This document shows positions 37,392 through 48,848 of a stretch of DNA of 64,000 nt, piece by piece; position 1 is the stretch's first letter, and each line of letters begins with the position of its first letter. This DNA comes from Cheiracanthium punctorium (taxonomy: Eukaryota > Arthropoda > Arachnida > Araneae > Cheiracanthiidae). A program made the translations under genes and the position numbers. A model generated the notes under the pieces. The model made no database searches, had not been told where the DNA came from, and was given only the letters and a program-made list of their open reading frames with translations. The stretch spans positions 59,625 to 123,624 of the forward strand of contig JAWZYV010013164.1 in the NCBI GenBank assembly GCA_038373885.1. The letters run 5' to 3'.

Positions 37392-38701
37392 AATTTTTCA
37401 TTAAGAAAGGTAGTCACTCAGAGAAATATAAACATTAAACATTTGACAACCAAAAAAAAAAAATGCTAAAAGTATTGTTTGTGTTGTTATTTATGAAATT
37501 GCAAACTAATGCATATAAGTAAGTACACAAAAATATTTTAACTAAATAAATTTTTTAAAATAAATATTTAAACATTTTAGATTTTTTTTTTCATTCTGAC
37601 AGTATTACCCGTTTCATTTCATTTTTTATATCAGACAAAAGAACATTTATACTGATATTCTGCATGATTTCTGAATTTGCTATAATAAAACCAAGTTCGC
37701 TAGAACAAAATATAATATTTTTAATTAATATAAAGTTTTCAAATTTTATACAAAATTTACAATTTTTAATAGTTTACTATTTTGTAGGTAATCAATGCAA
37801 AAGGTGGATATTCGACAAGAAATAGCATTTATGCATAGACTAAGGGGGTGTCCAGGCCCCCTAATCCCCTCCTTACATATATCCATGATTTAAACAATAA
37901 GATGGCTTTAGTCAATTATGGATTAAGTTTTACCTTTATACAGATTAAAGTTCACCTTTATACAGATATTTTTAAAATATCATAAAAAAGGATTTAACAT
38001 CTAGGATACGGGACAGTTTGATGGAAAGTGCAAGGGAGAATGACCTATGCAGAAAATTCAGGGTCTGCTGTGATTAATTTGGTAATTCTTTGCCAGAAGA
38101 TGACTACTTTCATATCAAATGAGATCGTTTAGGAACTGGGACGTTTCACTTTACTGGGACTTTACGTTTGGGATTGCACTGAGACTGATGCACTACAGAA
38201 AGTAGGCATTTCACTCATTTTTGTCTAGAAAGACCTGTTTTCTTTCAAATCACTGAGTGCTTTCTCAATTTCACCCCATCCCTTTTTTGGTACCCATTGT
38301 TTAGGCACCAAAACTTCGGCTATCTTGGGAACACACCTTTTATGTCTCAGTGTGAAACTTGTAAGTGAACTTCGTGTCTCTTGTAAGCATGCACTTTTCA
38401 TTATTTTTTCTAATTTTATTAAAACGAGACCTGGGTGATTTTCAAAAATGTTGCCACATATACAGTTCTAAAAATATCCGTAAACCTCAAAAAAAAATTT
38501 TGTTTACAGCAATTCTTATGGTGTGAACTAGGTTATACTTCAGAGTATTGAAAACAAGTAATCATCGACAAGTTTTTTTTTTTTTTCTAAATTAAATTAG
38601 ATGGATTTTGTAGTCCATGTATCAATTTATCTCAGGAGTGTTACGTTTTTAACTTATCAAATAAAATTGTATTAAAAACTAAACAAAGCCAATGCACTTA
38701 A

Positions 38702-39626
38702 GGGGGTATTCTGGTTTAGAAGCCCTAATTTTAGGTGTTTTTTCAGACGCGATAAAAAAACAAAAAATATTTTTACAATCCATATTTTTATAAGTTTTTT
38801 ATTGATACTTAAATAATACAAAACATTAATGATATAAGAAAAAAAATCAAATTTCAAAAAACTGCAGGCCGGCGAAGTGGGGTCTGATGAAAAAATGACT
38901 TGTCCTGGTGTGCAGGATATAAATCCTTCCAGTGACCCGAAATGGAAAACCATGAATAATCCTTAAACAGGAAGGACGTAGTTATCGCACTACAAGACGT
39001 TTTTGAAAAAAAAAAAAAAAAAATTCACAAAATGGCATTTTTAAAAAAAACAAAATTTCACAAAATGGCATTTTTAATTACAAAACGCCATTTTGAGAAG
39101 TTTGAAAAATACGTTTTGTTTTTTTTTGTGTTTTTTTTTTTTTGTTGTTCGGAATTTTTTAAAAATATTTTTTTAAAAAATTTTTTAACTCTTGGTAGTG
39201 CGATACTATAATGTATAAAGAAGCTCTGTATAAAATTTCAAGTGAATCGGTTGAATAAAACTTGAGATATCATGCACACCGTTTCTTGAAAAGTAGTTTC
39301 AAGAAAAGCGTGTTTAATATATTTCAACAAAATTAAATAGAACGATCACTTAGTTCCCGAGCAGTCGATTTTGAGAAACATACATCAATACAAGTACAAA
39401 AGACCTTGGCGGCCAGATTGCCAGAGTTTGTCGAGCGTCTATTGTTCGCTCGCTCCGGCCCGGCTGCGAAACGGTTTTGTCGGTGAATCACAAAATGAGC
39501 TGTAACTCCGAAAAAAATTTAAGTTTCGAAAAATCCTCTTAAGGACATATTCTTAATGGGTCACACTATGAAAATATGCACACAAAAAAAATCTATTTTT
39601 TTGAATTTCTAAACCAGAATACCCCC
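38702..39626. mobile_element. TTAA-flanked MITE with 20-bp terminal inverted repeats
   Basis: GGGGGTATTCTGGTTTAGAA and its exact complement end the element; TTAA lies on both sides (38698-38701, 39627-39630), the target duplication used by piggyBac elements. The 925-bp interior holds two copies of a CACAAAATGGCATTTTTA motif and long A/T runs, but no transposase frame. Confidence 0.75.
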
Positions 39627-40069
39627 TTAACAGGAAGGTAGATATATACTATGAACATACATAACATGTCTGCGTTGTCAGTATTCAAAAGGCCAAATTG
39701 CTTGACCTTCTTCGCTTTCAGCTTAATATTTGTGTGAATTTTACACAAACAGGTATCCCATTCTGCATCAGCCGGTTTTAAAACATAAAATGGTCTATAC
39801 CCTTGTAAAAGTGACGTAGGAAACAGTTTTGCCATTTTCACATAAGAATTTCTTATGTAGTAATTTCATAGAAGCATTTAAAACTCATTTTTGCTTCTTC
39901 AGCTTATTCTTGGTTATTGTTTCATTTATGCCTGCTGTTTTGGCTTACATCATCCCTTACAAAAAAATGATTCGACGTCTTTATGGAATTTGAAATTACT
40001 AAGTAGTAGTCAGCGGTCAGTTTTAGTTAAGCAAATATTTCATTGAAAGACTTTTTATTTTATCAATGG

Positions 40070-40481
40070 CTAACTCTTTCAGTACGAGCAGGTGGTCAAA
40101 AATCACTACCTTTCAGTCCGAGAGTTCCGGCGTGGGGATTTCTTAGAATCGACTCCCCCACTTTATCTCGGGGTTGCAATAAGTATGGGGCGTGATCGTC
40201 CTAATCAATCAACGCTTTCAGATTTACTTGCAGTTTTCCTTCTTGTTTATTCTTCCTAGTAACAATTAATTCTTGCCCCCTCACGCACAGGCAGACATGT
40301 CACTTGTCACTGGGTGAAAGAGAAAGCTGCCTCTCAAAACACCCCTTCCTATTTCCCGAAAGTATTCCTGTTTCTTCCACCCGTTTAAATACCTTCCACT
40401 CCTATTTTCGGCCCCAATACAGCTCTGCCCGTCCTTAACTGCCTGAGCCGTCTAGGGCTGACTTCGTACCGAAAGGGTTAA
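40070..40481. mobile_element. MITE with TAACYCTTTCRGTACGA ends
   Basis: Left TAACTCTTTCAGTACGA and right TCGTACCGAAAGGGTTA are inverted repeats; the flanks are CTAA and TTAA. About 410 bp, GC-richer than its surroundings, no frame. Resembles piggyBac-type short elements. Confidence 0.65.
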
Positions 40482-40790
40482 AGAACATGTTATATTTAAT
40501 TATAGGCGAACACACACACATATTCGTGTTCACCCTAGATGATTCAAGAAATTGTTCATTTGAAATAACATAGACAAAAAAAAAGTATTAATTATGTTAA
40601 TATAATAAACAAATAAAGCATAATTTTAAGAACTTTACTCTCAAGTTCCTCACCCCCCCTTAATATTCACTTTTAAGAGAAACTCAAACCACAGTGCTGC
40701 ATGCTTAAAACATTAATATTTTGATACAATTGTTCATTTCATTAATAACATCTTAATGTGTGTTACCTTTATAGGGTAACACTCATGAGA

Positions 40791-42018
40791 GGTAAAATCA
40801 TACAAGCCGGTGCGCACCCCATGTAAACATGGCGACAGTCGCTGGAGCTTGGCGGCCGCCAAGCTCCAGCGACTGTCACCAACCATTTTCCACGATCAGC
40901 ACATTAAAATTGCACATATATTCCACTAAAAATGAGCAACCAGTGGACCGCTTTTAACTAAAAAAACCTCAGTGGATTCAGCAACCTAGTTGTACAGCTA
41001 TCTAAACTAGGCAACCAGTGGTCCGTTTTTAACTAAAAAAACCTCAGTGGATTCAGCAACTTAGTTGTACAGCTATCTAAACTAGGCAACCAGTGGCCCG
41101 TTTTTAACTAAAAAAACCTCAGTGGATTCAGCAACCTAGCTGTGCAGCTATCTAAACTAGGCAACCAGTGGTCCGTTTTTAACTAAAAAAACCTCAGTGG
41201 ATTCAGCAACCTAGTTGTACAGCTATGTAAACTACGCAACCAGTGGACCGTTTTTAACTAAAAAAACAACAGTGAAATAAGCAACCTAGTTGTACAGCTA
41301 ATATAAACTGGGCAAACACTGGCCCGTTTTCAACTCAAAAAAACATCGGTGGATTAAACAACCTAGTTATACACCTCTTATAAAGTCAGTATGATTAGAA
41401 TAGCACGTAAATAGCACTTACGAAAACATAAAACACATCGAATATCAATTTAAAATTCACATTAAAAACCTTAAACATTGCAAAGATTCGTTAAAAAAGA
41501 GCACTTACCTTTATTTTTTTTTAAATAACCGCTCAGAAATGTCCCCAACACCCACCGGCTTATAGCGTAACACCAGCATGCTTTCTTTTATTTAGCTCTA
41601 TATTCAAACCATATTTCTATCAAACACACACAAAAGAACGCTCCTTTTCCTTTCAAAACATAAAAAAACTCCTTATTCCACACATAAATACTGACGACGA
41701 AATTCCCGGATACGCTTACTAACCTACGATAAAGAGCCCGTAAAACAGAATCAAAACCACAAGGAAAATCAAACATTAACTTAATCCACTCTATCACCAG
41801 CCACAAACAAACAACTATCGTCATTCAATTAGCACTGAATGAAAATCCCATACTTCAAAACACCCCGTGTTTCTCTTTGGTTACTAGTCTAAACAATCAC
41901 CGGCAGGGTACTTCACTCCAGCTGAGCATCGCCCATGACGGCGCCAGAGCCAACGCCAAATCAATTTGTAAACAAAACATCAAAATGTAAACAGCACCGT
42001 ATACGGAATATAGTCCAA
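40791..42018 (+). mobile_element. Repeat element copy B, same family as 36313-37391
   Basis: Same start, palindrome (40824-40881, with a perfect GGCGGCCGCC centre but a shorter right arm), about six 75-bp units (40935-41370) and same terminal segment GCACCGTATACGGAATATAG. It keeps an extra ~250 bp in the 3' half (about 41580-41830) that copy A lacks. No clear target duplication. Confidence 0.65.
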
Positions 42019-42433
42019 CTAAAGTTTTTAACATTAAATTAAAATTTAAAAATCAAACTATTTTTTATTTTGCAACTTATAGTATTGTAGCATACCTCAT
42101 AAACACTATTTGGTTTCTATCTCAACTAAAAAAAAAAAAAAAGAATCCTTAGAAATTTCACTTTATGCACCAGGGACATTCAATTCTCCATGAACCCATG
42201 ACCAATTTCACTATAAAACATAAAAAATCCTCACATATGATGCACAATTATACACCAGAAGAGGAAATCTTTTAATTTAGTGCAGCAAAAATCTTTTAAA
42301 ACCAGAAATTTCTAATACCAATCACTTTATTGGTGGGACATCAATGTGGCAAAATTATTTAAAATAACCCATTTAGATTCAGCAAAAAGCCACAGGTAAT
42401 GACTTTTGAATCCATAGGACCCATAAATTTACG

Positions 42434-42954
42434 ATGTCAGCGCAACTCTTGTCTTCATTCGTTAAGTCAGTAGCCATGAGAGGAAATGTAGCCGGTCAAA
42501 TCCAATATGAAAGACTTCGAGAATGTGTCTTGTCCAGCGGTAAGTGCAAAGTGCATCATGTGTCGCAATCAAATAAGATATACACCCAAAAGATGGAAAA
42601 CAACTTATTGAGTTAGAAAGAACTGTTGCTCACGCATAAGCAACGTTATATATATTCTTTAATAATACATCAACTTAACTTTCAGTTAATTAAACAGATA
42701 CGTAAGTACAAAACTGATTAGTTTAATAAAGGAAAATGTAGTGCTTACCTCGGAAATTATTATTAATCTGTTGTTAATACCAAGATTAAACTAACAAAAC
42801 GCTTATACATCAAAAATATTTCCAATTAGCAGGCATCCAGTTGAATGGATTAAAAGACTACCAGTCAGTGGAAAACCTTCAAGATGAAACCAGGATAAAA
42901 ACACGGAAAAACTTTGTAAACACGATTAAAAGAGCCCCCGTGTCGGTACTCTAG
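42434..42954 (+). CDS. Two-exon gene for a 75/76-residue protein, function unknown
   Basis: Exon 1 is 42434-42539 (ATG to a strong donor, GTAAGT) and exon 2 is 42833-42954, or 42830-42954, ending in TAG. The phases agree (1 out, 2 needed), and an in-frame TGA precedes the ATG. The product starts MSAQLLSSFVKSVAMRGNV, continues with IQYERLRECVLSS across the junction, then IQLNGLKDYQSVENL and a basic C-terminus (RIKTRKNFVNTIKRAPVSVL). It is likely mostly helical, with an amphipathic N-terminus that could be a mitochondrial presequence or helix (inference). The acceptor is TTAGCAG, a NAGNAG site that would add or remove one residue (SAG or SG). I do not recognise the family. The ordered splice signals and balanced composition argue for a real gene rather than chance. 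Confidence 0.6.
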
Positions 42955-42968
42955 TTGAAATTGTCATA

Positions 42969-43010
42969 ATGCCACAGTGCGTTTGTTTTGGCATCCCTTG
43001 TCATAATAAG
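42969..43010 (+). CDS. THAP-like N-terminal mini-exon
   Basis: ATG at 42969 gives MPQCVCFGIPCHNK, like the first residues of THAP zinc-finger proteins (M-P-x-C-x-x-x-x-C), and is followed by a donor-like AAG|GTGAGG at 43011. It starts 14 bases after the stop of the small two-exon gene. Read through the donor, the frame stops at 43038-43040. No following THAP exon was found nearby, so it may be a relic. Confidence 0.35.
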
Positions 43011-43470
43011 GTGAGGGAGAAAGCAGTTCCTGGTCTTTAAACAGCATGCGCAAGATGTATGCGCCCGTTTGAGTGGCAGAATTTGTCCATTTGATTGGAT
43101 GTAGGTCCAATGTTTTGCCACTCAGAGCTCTACAATGAATGCGATCGTAAACGACAAACTCGTTGCACGAGTTTTCCTAAGAAAACTGGGATGCATGTGT
43201 TTAGTGCTGTCAGTGGTTATCAGTCTCTTTTGACTTTGCGAACAATTTATTTAGTTTCGTCGCCTAGGAGACATATTTGTTTACAATTCGCGAATGCGCT
43301 AATTTTGCTGGGGAGAGTTTTTAGTACATACTCAATGTAAAATCAACAGGATTTTTAAAAGAAAGAGTGGCCATAATTGAAGTGTACAGATCAAAATTTA
43401 GAAATTTCAACTTAACCTTCATTTTTTCAAAAGCATTTAGCAAGAGAAGTTCAAATTTCGCAAATAAAGG

Positions 43471-43754
43471 TTAACCCATTTATGCCTAATGTCCCTTTTT
43501 TGGGACGGCATTTTCGCTATAAGTCGAAAACGTTATTTATTTTTCCTAGCCTTTATTCCCGACTATTGAACCTCAACTCCACAAAGTATTTTAACATTAG
43601 GAAGTAGAATGTAGACATTTCAATTTTTATGCGTACTGATTTTAAAAGAAAGCACCCCTTGTTCAAGAAGTTGACATCAGAAATTTATCTAATATTCCTG
43701 GTATTAGCAAAAACCGAGGAAAGTCGCAAAAATATCTGGGCACAAATGGGTTAA
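43471..43754. mobile_element. TTAA MITE (284 bp)
   Basis: TTAACCCATTTATGCC at the left and GGGCACAAATGGGTTAA at the right are imperfect inverted ends sharing CCCATTT and the TTAA target. TTAACCC is a usual piggyBac-type end. No frame. Confidence 0.7.
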
Positions 43755-44236
43755 ATCAACTTCGATCTCAACATTAAAACATGCATTTTTGAATTTACTA
43801 AAATGAAAAATAGAAGAAAATTATTACCTTTGAAAAATTATGTACCTTCGTAGCATTTTCTAACGTACGCATGGATTTCTTCCTCGAAAAAATAATATTT
43901 GCAGCTATAGCAAACGTCAAATGCTTTTCACAGCAGCATACTTTTCCATAACAACGGACGCCATTTGAAGCAATAACGTGCAGCAAGTGTATCTTCTAAA
44001 CAACGAAACGAACTTGATACGCTTTCAGTTTACTTTGTTTGAAACTAATCGCACTCAGTTTTGTATACGAACGCTCTAGTTTTTAAACTCAAATTCCTTT
44101 ACGAACACCTTGGATAGAAGCTCGTTGCACGAGTGCAACTCGTTTGGCGTTTACGAGTGTGGTCATTGTTTGCGTGGCTAACGAAATAGACAGGCTCTGG
44201 TGGTCCCGCCTACTTTTGAAGTTACATGACTCTAAA

Positions 44237-44555
44237 GGTGGATTCATATCTGCCGCGCCGCACCGCAACCATGCCGTAAGGTGGATTCATATCTGCCGCG
44301 CCGCACCGCAACCATACCGTACTGTTTCGCCGTTTTGGACCGTTGGCTGTCCGCGCGTCGAGCTTGCGGTGCCGCAAGTAAATACACCAATGCTCTTCTG
44401 TAATTGGCTGTAGCTTTGCGTTCGCTGCGGAATATCTGTTCTCGCCAGATATTGCGCAAACCCTCGGCGCTCGCCGCGCGGGCGCCGTGTTGCTCCGCCA
44501 TGTGACGTCATTGCGGCGTCTTAGCGGTGCGGTACGGCCAGTATGAATCCGGCTT
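44237..44555. mobile_element. GC-rich MITE
   Basis: Left GGTGGATTCATATCTGCCGC and right GGCCAGTATGAATCCGGCTT pair as inverted ends, followed inward by GCCGCACCGC / GCGGTGCGGT. The first ~43 bp are tandemly duplicated (44237 and 44280). It is conspicuously rich in CG in an AT-rich region, which explains the overlapping short open frames on both strands. No coding capacity. Confidence 0.7.
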
Positions 44556-44938
44556 AAGACAGTGAGGATCTGCTCTTTTGATACACTAGCGCTTACTCGG
44601 AGAAATACATACACACTCAGATAATGCTTTAAAACAATTTATTTTTAGACTTACCTTTGATAAAACATTCACATTTATTGAAGAATAAACATTTTCTAAT
44701 CTCGCTAATCAAATGAACACTTCTTTTTCAATTACTTGAATATATCCCCACATTACTCAATTTGTTGATTGTCCCATTTTTAGAAAGAAATATTTCTGCT
44801 AAAAGTTGCTATAAATACAAAATAACTTTCATATTTGATACAAAATAAAGAATGAAAAAAGGAAGGAAAACACAAAATAGATTAATAAAAATTACCTTTT
44901 CTTATTCTATAAACAAAGCAATTACGTACACCCTCCAA

Positions 44939-45137
44939 AAAAAGTATTCGGGCAAGAGAGAAATTTCCTATTTTAGATTTGCGAATAATAATTGAGTTTT
45001 TGAGAAACGCACAACTTGATAGAAATATGGAAATTCATATTTATACATAGCCTAATTCATATTCTATGATAAATAATTTTTAATATACGAAACCAACGTA
45101 GGAAATTTCTCTCTTGCTCGAATACTTTTTTGGGGTG
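44939..45137. mobile_element. Tc1/mariner-type MITE (199 bp, ~44-bp terminal repeats)
   Basis: CACCCTCCAAAAAAAGTATT and AATACTTTTTTGGGGTG begin long inverted ends that extend through GCAAGAGAGAAATTTCCTA. TA flanks both sides (44937-44938 and 45138-45139). No frame. Confidence 0.8.
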
Positions 45138-46297
45138 TACATTTTCTTTACTTTAAGTACTAATACCCATAGGAACTTGATAAAATTAAAGTATAACTAT
45201 CGGATGAAACATTTTTTTTTTTCTTAAATCAAGTTTTAAATATAAATAAATTTAAGGAGCGTAGCAGAAATAAAGGCTCATGGCTCAGCAATAAGAATCT
45301 CTGAATCTATTTTTAATGAAGTGCATAATTTATTTTTAAGTACAAATAAAATAATCCAAATTTTTATATGACTCCAATTTTTAGAAAAGGATACTGCAAA
45401 ATTAATCACAAGCAAATTTTAAAAACATATGGATAAATACAAAACAGGCACACTTTTGTATGCCTATTAATTTTATGGAGACACTTTCACTCATTTTCCA
45501 GAGATAATTAAATGTTATTTCATTCCTTCTTGAAAGCGCATATAAATAATATTAAAATTTTAGTTTGTTAAAAAACATTTGGTTCATATGCGTTATGTAA
45601 TATAAATTATGCTACTTCTAGTATTTTCTATTTTTAATCAATCATCAACAAAATCTAGAAAGATTGAAATTCAGATAATTATTAGACAAGCAAAATTTAG
45701 GACCCATATTTAAACCCAGGTAATATTTCAGTAGTTTGCTCTCAATTGCATTTTTGAAAAAAACACTTTTTCTAAGAAGTTTGTAGAATCAATACAATTA
45801 CATTTTAAAATTTTATCAACATTGGACACTTTAACATTATTAATAAACATGTTATAAACCAAATATTACAAAATAACAATAAAATCACTAACATATGAGG
45901 GATTATCATTAAAATTTACAAAACAAATAGTTACTTTAGTGTTATACTTTATATTCCATCGTTTCTGATAATTATCCATTTTTTTCGGGGCAATCACAGA
46001 TGCCATCTAAATAGGATAATGTATTTCTCTTCAGATTAGAGGCGCGATTCTCGAAACTAGTTGTCTGCAACTATTGCTACTGTTTGTTAAATATTTGGGA
46101 GTATTCGGGAAAATGCTAACCACAGCATTTTCGGAAAGTTCTGGCCTTTAATTTCGATACTCTTTCATCTTACCTTTGGAGATTACCTTGTCAACACGAA
46201 TAATTCGTTTTGGTAAAAATGTTTAAAGCATATTGAGGTCGGTCTCAAAAGTGTTAATTTGGTAGGAATGGCGAGTCAATTTCAAAGTAGATGAATA
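45138..46297. other. No gene recognised
   Basis: AT-rich, no domain, no repeats that I could define. Confidence 0.5.
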
Positions 46298-46550
46298 TTT
46301 TAAATGGACACAGCTTTCAAATGTAAATTGTAGAAAACACAATAAAATAATACCTTTTTCTAACAAATCCCACCGTACACAGAATGACAAACTTTTTATG
46401 CAGAAAGATTAAAAGCACAACACTGAGCACTTCAGAACACAAACAGATTTCCAGAGCAACTATACCGCGATTACACACTGCACATCGCACATCCGAGGTA
46501 TTTTTAAGCATAATAAATGTTTTAAATGGACACAGCTTTCAAATGTAAAT
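46298..46550 (+). repeat. 31-bp direct repeat
   Basis: TTTTAAATGGACACAGCTTT-CAAATGTAAAT occurs at 46298-46328 and 46520-46550, 222 bp apart. Confidence 0.85.
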
Positions 46551-46579
46551 GGAGGATATCGCCTCCTTGGGTTCGAGGC

Positions 46580-46587
46580 TATAAAAG
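46580..46587 (+). promoter_or_regulatory. TATA-like box upstream of THAP-like frame
   Basis: TATAAAAG lies 92 bp before the ATG at 46679 and is followed two bases on by a GTCACGTGAC palindrome (46587-46596). Suggestive of a core promoter; not proven. Confidence 0.3.
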
Positions 46588-46678
46588 TCACGTGACGGTG
46601 GAAAACAAACAATCATTTCTCCATAGGTTTATGTGCTGGACTCCTGGTAATAAGCGCAAAATCAAAAAAATAATAATT

Positions 46679-46825
46679 ATGCCTCTGTATTGTGCTGCCT
46701 ACGAATGTTTCAATAACTCTCTGGAACCTGTACATGACTGCAAAAAGATATCTCTCCACAGATTCTCTTTAAAAAGTTTTGGCATATTAAAACTTATACT
46801 GAAACGAGGTTATTTCAGCCACGTG
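46679..46825 (+). pseudogene. THAP zinc-finger N-terminus, truncated
   Basis: From the ATG at 46679 the frame reads MPLYCAAYECFNNSLEPVHD, then CKKISLHRFSLK: the C-x4-C pair, a linker and the [FL]H-R-F segment of a THAP domain. The second Cys-x2-His pair, the conserved Trp and the AVPS box do not follow, and the frame runs into unrelated sequence. I read it as a broken THAP domain or a lone first exon. Longer upstream Met starts exist (46526) but are not THAP-like. Confidence 0.5.
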
Positions 46826-47590
46826 TTGATGGAAAATATACACTTCAGCCAATCAGATTACAGGGCTACTCATCAACACAGCCGAAAGGTCACGTGTTGG
46901 TGGAAAAATGACGTCACACCGATAAACCTCATTGTAGAATACACAATGGGGTACTTCACATGACGTCACAGGCAATGTTTCCCCTACTGCTGAGTAGGAA
47001 AACAATCTCACGTGGCGGCCATTTCTTCTGCTACTGAACGTACATGTTCTTCCCACTGGAGAGAGAAAATTTATTTTTATCTTCTTATTACGCCCGATTG
47101 AAGTTATTTATTGCTCATTTTAATTATAAGATTCAAAGTACTTTCTGTTGCTTTGGCTAAAATTGGGAATTTTTTTTTTCTAGTATTTGTAAATCGCTAA
47201 AAAATATCTCAAACTTGCTTAAGCCTACCGCGGAACAGATGTAAATAAACAAACGTCATGGCGGCAGTAGGTGACTCCTAACACATTGTTGCATGAGCTT
47301 CATTCAAAATAAGGTTCGATTCATTTTTTTTTTCTTCTGTGTATCTAAAAATAAGGTGCTACTATCCACTAGTGATTAATTAAAACAATCTTTTTTAACG
47401 ATTTCTTTTTACACTCTGCTCACAAGACTGAAAAGGATAGGTTGCAAACAGAACATTGATGCTTATAGCTGATATACACACACACACTCAAAATATGCTA
47501 TATATATATTAAATTTCTGTTCTGTAAAATTGATTTGTACATTTTTCATGCAGTTCATGTATTTTATATTTTAGAGTTTCGTATGAAAGT

Positions 47591-47910
47591 ATGGTGCAAA
47601 TTTGTTCTGTGTTTGGTTGTAGCAACCAGAATGGCAAAGAAAAATGTCGAGTGGCTGAAGTGTCATTCCACAACTTTCCGCAATTACTTTTAAAGCAGTG
47701 GTTGCACAACATTAAACAGGACAACTTTGTTCCTACTTCATCATCCAAGTTATGCTCGGAACACTTCGAGGAAAGTTGCTTTGTATACCAAAATGCCAGC
47801 AATCGATGGCATCTTACGAAGGATGCTGTGCCAAGTAAGTCCTGCTTCGAGGGAGTGAAAAATAAACGAAAAAGAACATCCCATTCTTTTGGAGGTACAA
47901 CTACTACACA
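47591..47910 (+). CDS. THAP-domain protein, first exon
   Basis: A complete THAP zinc-dependent DNA-binding domain: MVQICSVFGC gives the first Cys pair, then SFHNFP, KQWLHNI (conserved Trp), KLCSEHFEE (Cys-x2-His) and the closing DAVPS box near residue 78. A donor GTATGT follows at 47911 (phase 2) in a TTTQ codon context; without splicing the frame stops at 47918. No downstream exon is identifiable to 64 kb, where mobile elements dominate. THAP domains occur in host regulators and in P-element transposases, so this may be a host gene with distant exons or a solo relic of a P-like transposon. Confidence 0.6.
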
Positions 47911-48848
47911 GTATGTGTGAATTATTGATTTATTTGCAAAAATGCAGTGTCTAATTTCCTCTTAACGTGCTTAACTGTTTATAGGAAAATGAAGGTGTTG
48001 ATTAGGATTATACCCCTGTTTGCAGACAACTCAACTAATGAAATGATACTGATACAATCTTTTTCCAAAAAATAATGATAGCATCACGATCTCGTATGCA
48101 AACTCAAAGAAAATGATGATCATTATCTCTGACGTCAGAAAATACCCGGATCATTTTCTCCAAAACAACTTTTAGAGGTGATATCGAATGTAGACCAATC
48201 AGAGGTGTTCTAGCAGTGGGGTTTATTCATATTTTCAAAGTGTTAACATTTATGTAGTTATGATTTAACATTTATGTACTTACAATTTTCATCTTAGTGC
48301 ATAAATGTTGCTTAATCATAGGAATTGAAAACCTCCCCATTTTGTTAAGCAGTGAGAGTAACTTTGTTTTAACAGGTTCTTTTCAAAATTGCCATTTTTT
48401 AATTTCCTGATCTTATTATTAATAAATGGGCATTTTTGTATGAGATTTGTGAATTTTACAAATAAATGTGCATGTACGGTAAATCCGTGCCTTTATTAAT
48501 TGATTCTGACCCTAGTTTACTTAATATATTTTTGAGTATCAGCATTCTTATAATGATTTTAGCTTTTAATTTATTAACATTATTATTATTTTTTTTTTCA
48601 GTTTCATCTTTGTAAGTGTCTGCATTTATAATGTTTTAAAAATTGTATGAATAGTTCACAAATGCAGTATTAGATTCTTTTCATCTTCATTAAAGCAATA
48701 AATAAATATAATCCCTCAAATACTATAGCAATTAGAAGATCTTCGTTTTCTAATTATGTATTAAATGGTTTATTTATTTTATTTATAAACACAGATTTCC
48801 AAAGGTTTTATTGAAAAATATGTTACATAGTTCTAACTTAATGTACTT

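Noticed and set aside
44222..44614. Overlapping open frames of 74-130 codons on both strands
   Set aside because: They come from the GC-rich MITE at 44237-44555 with duplicated ends; the Arg/Ala-rich translation has no domain.
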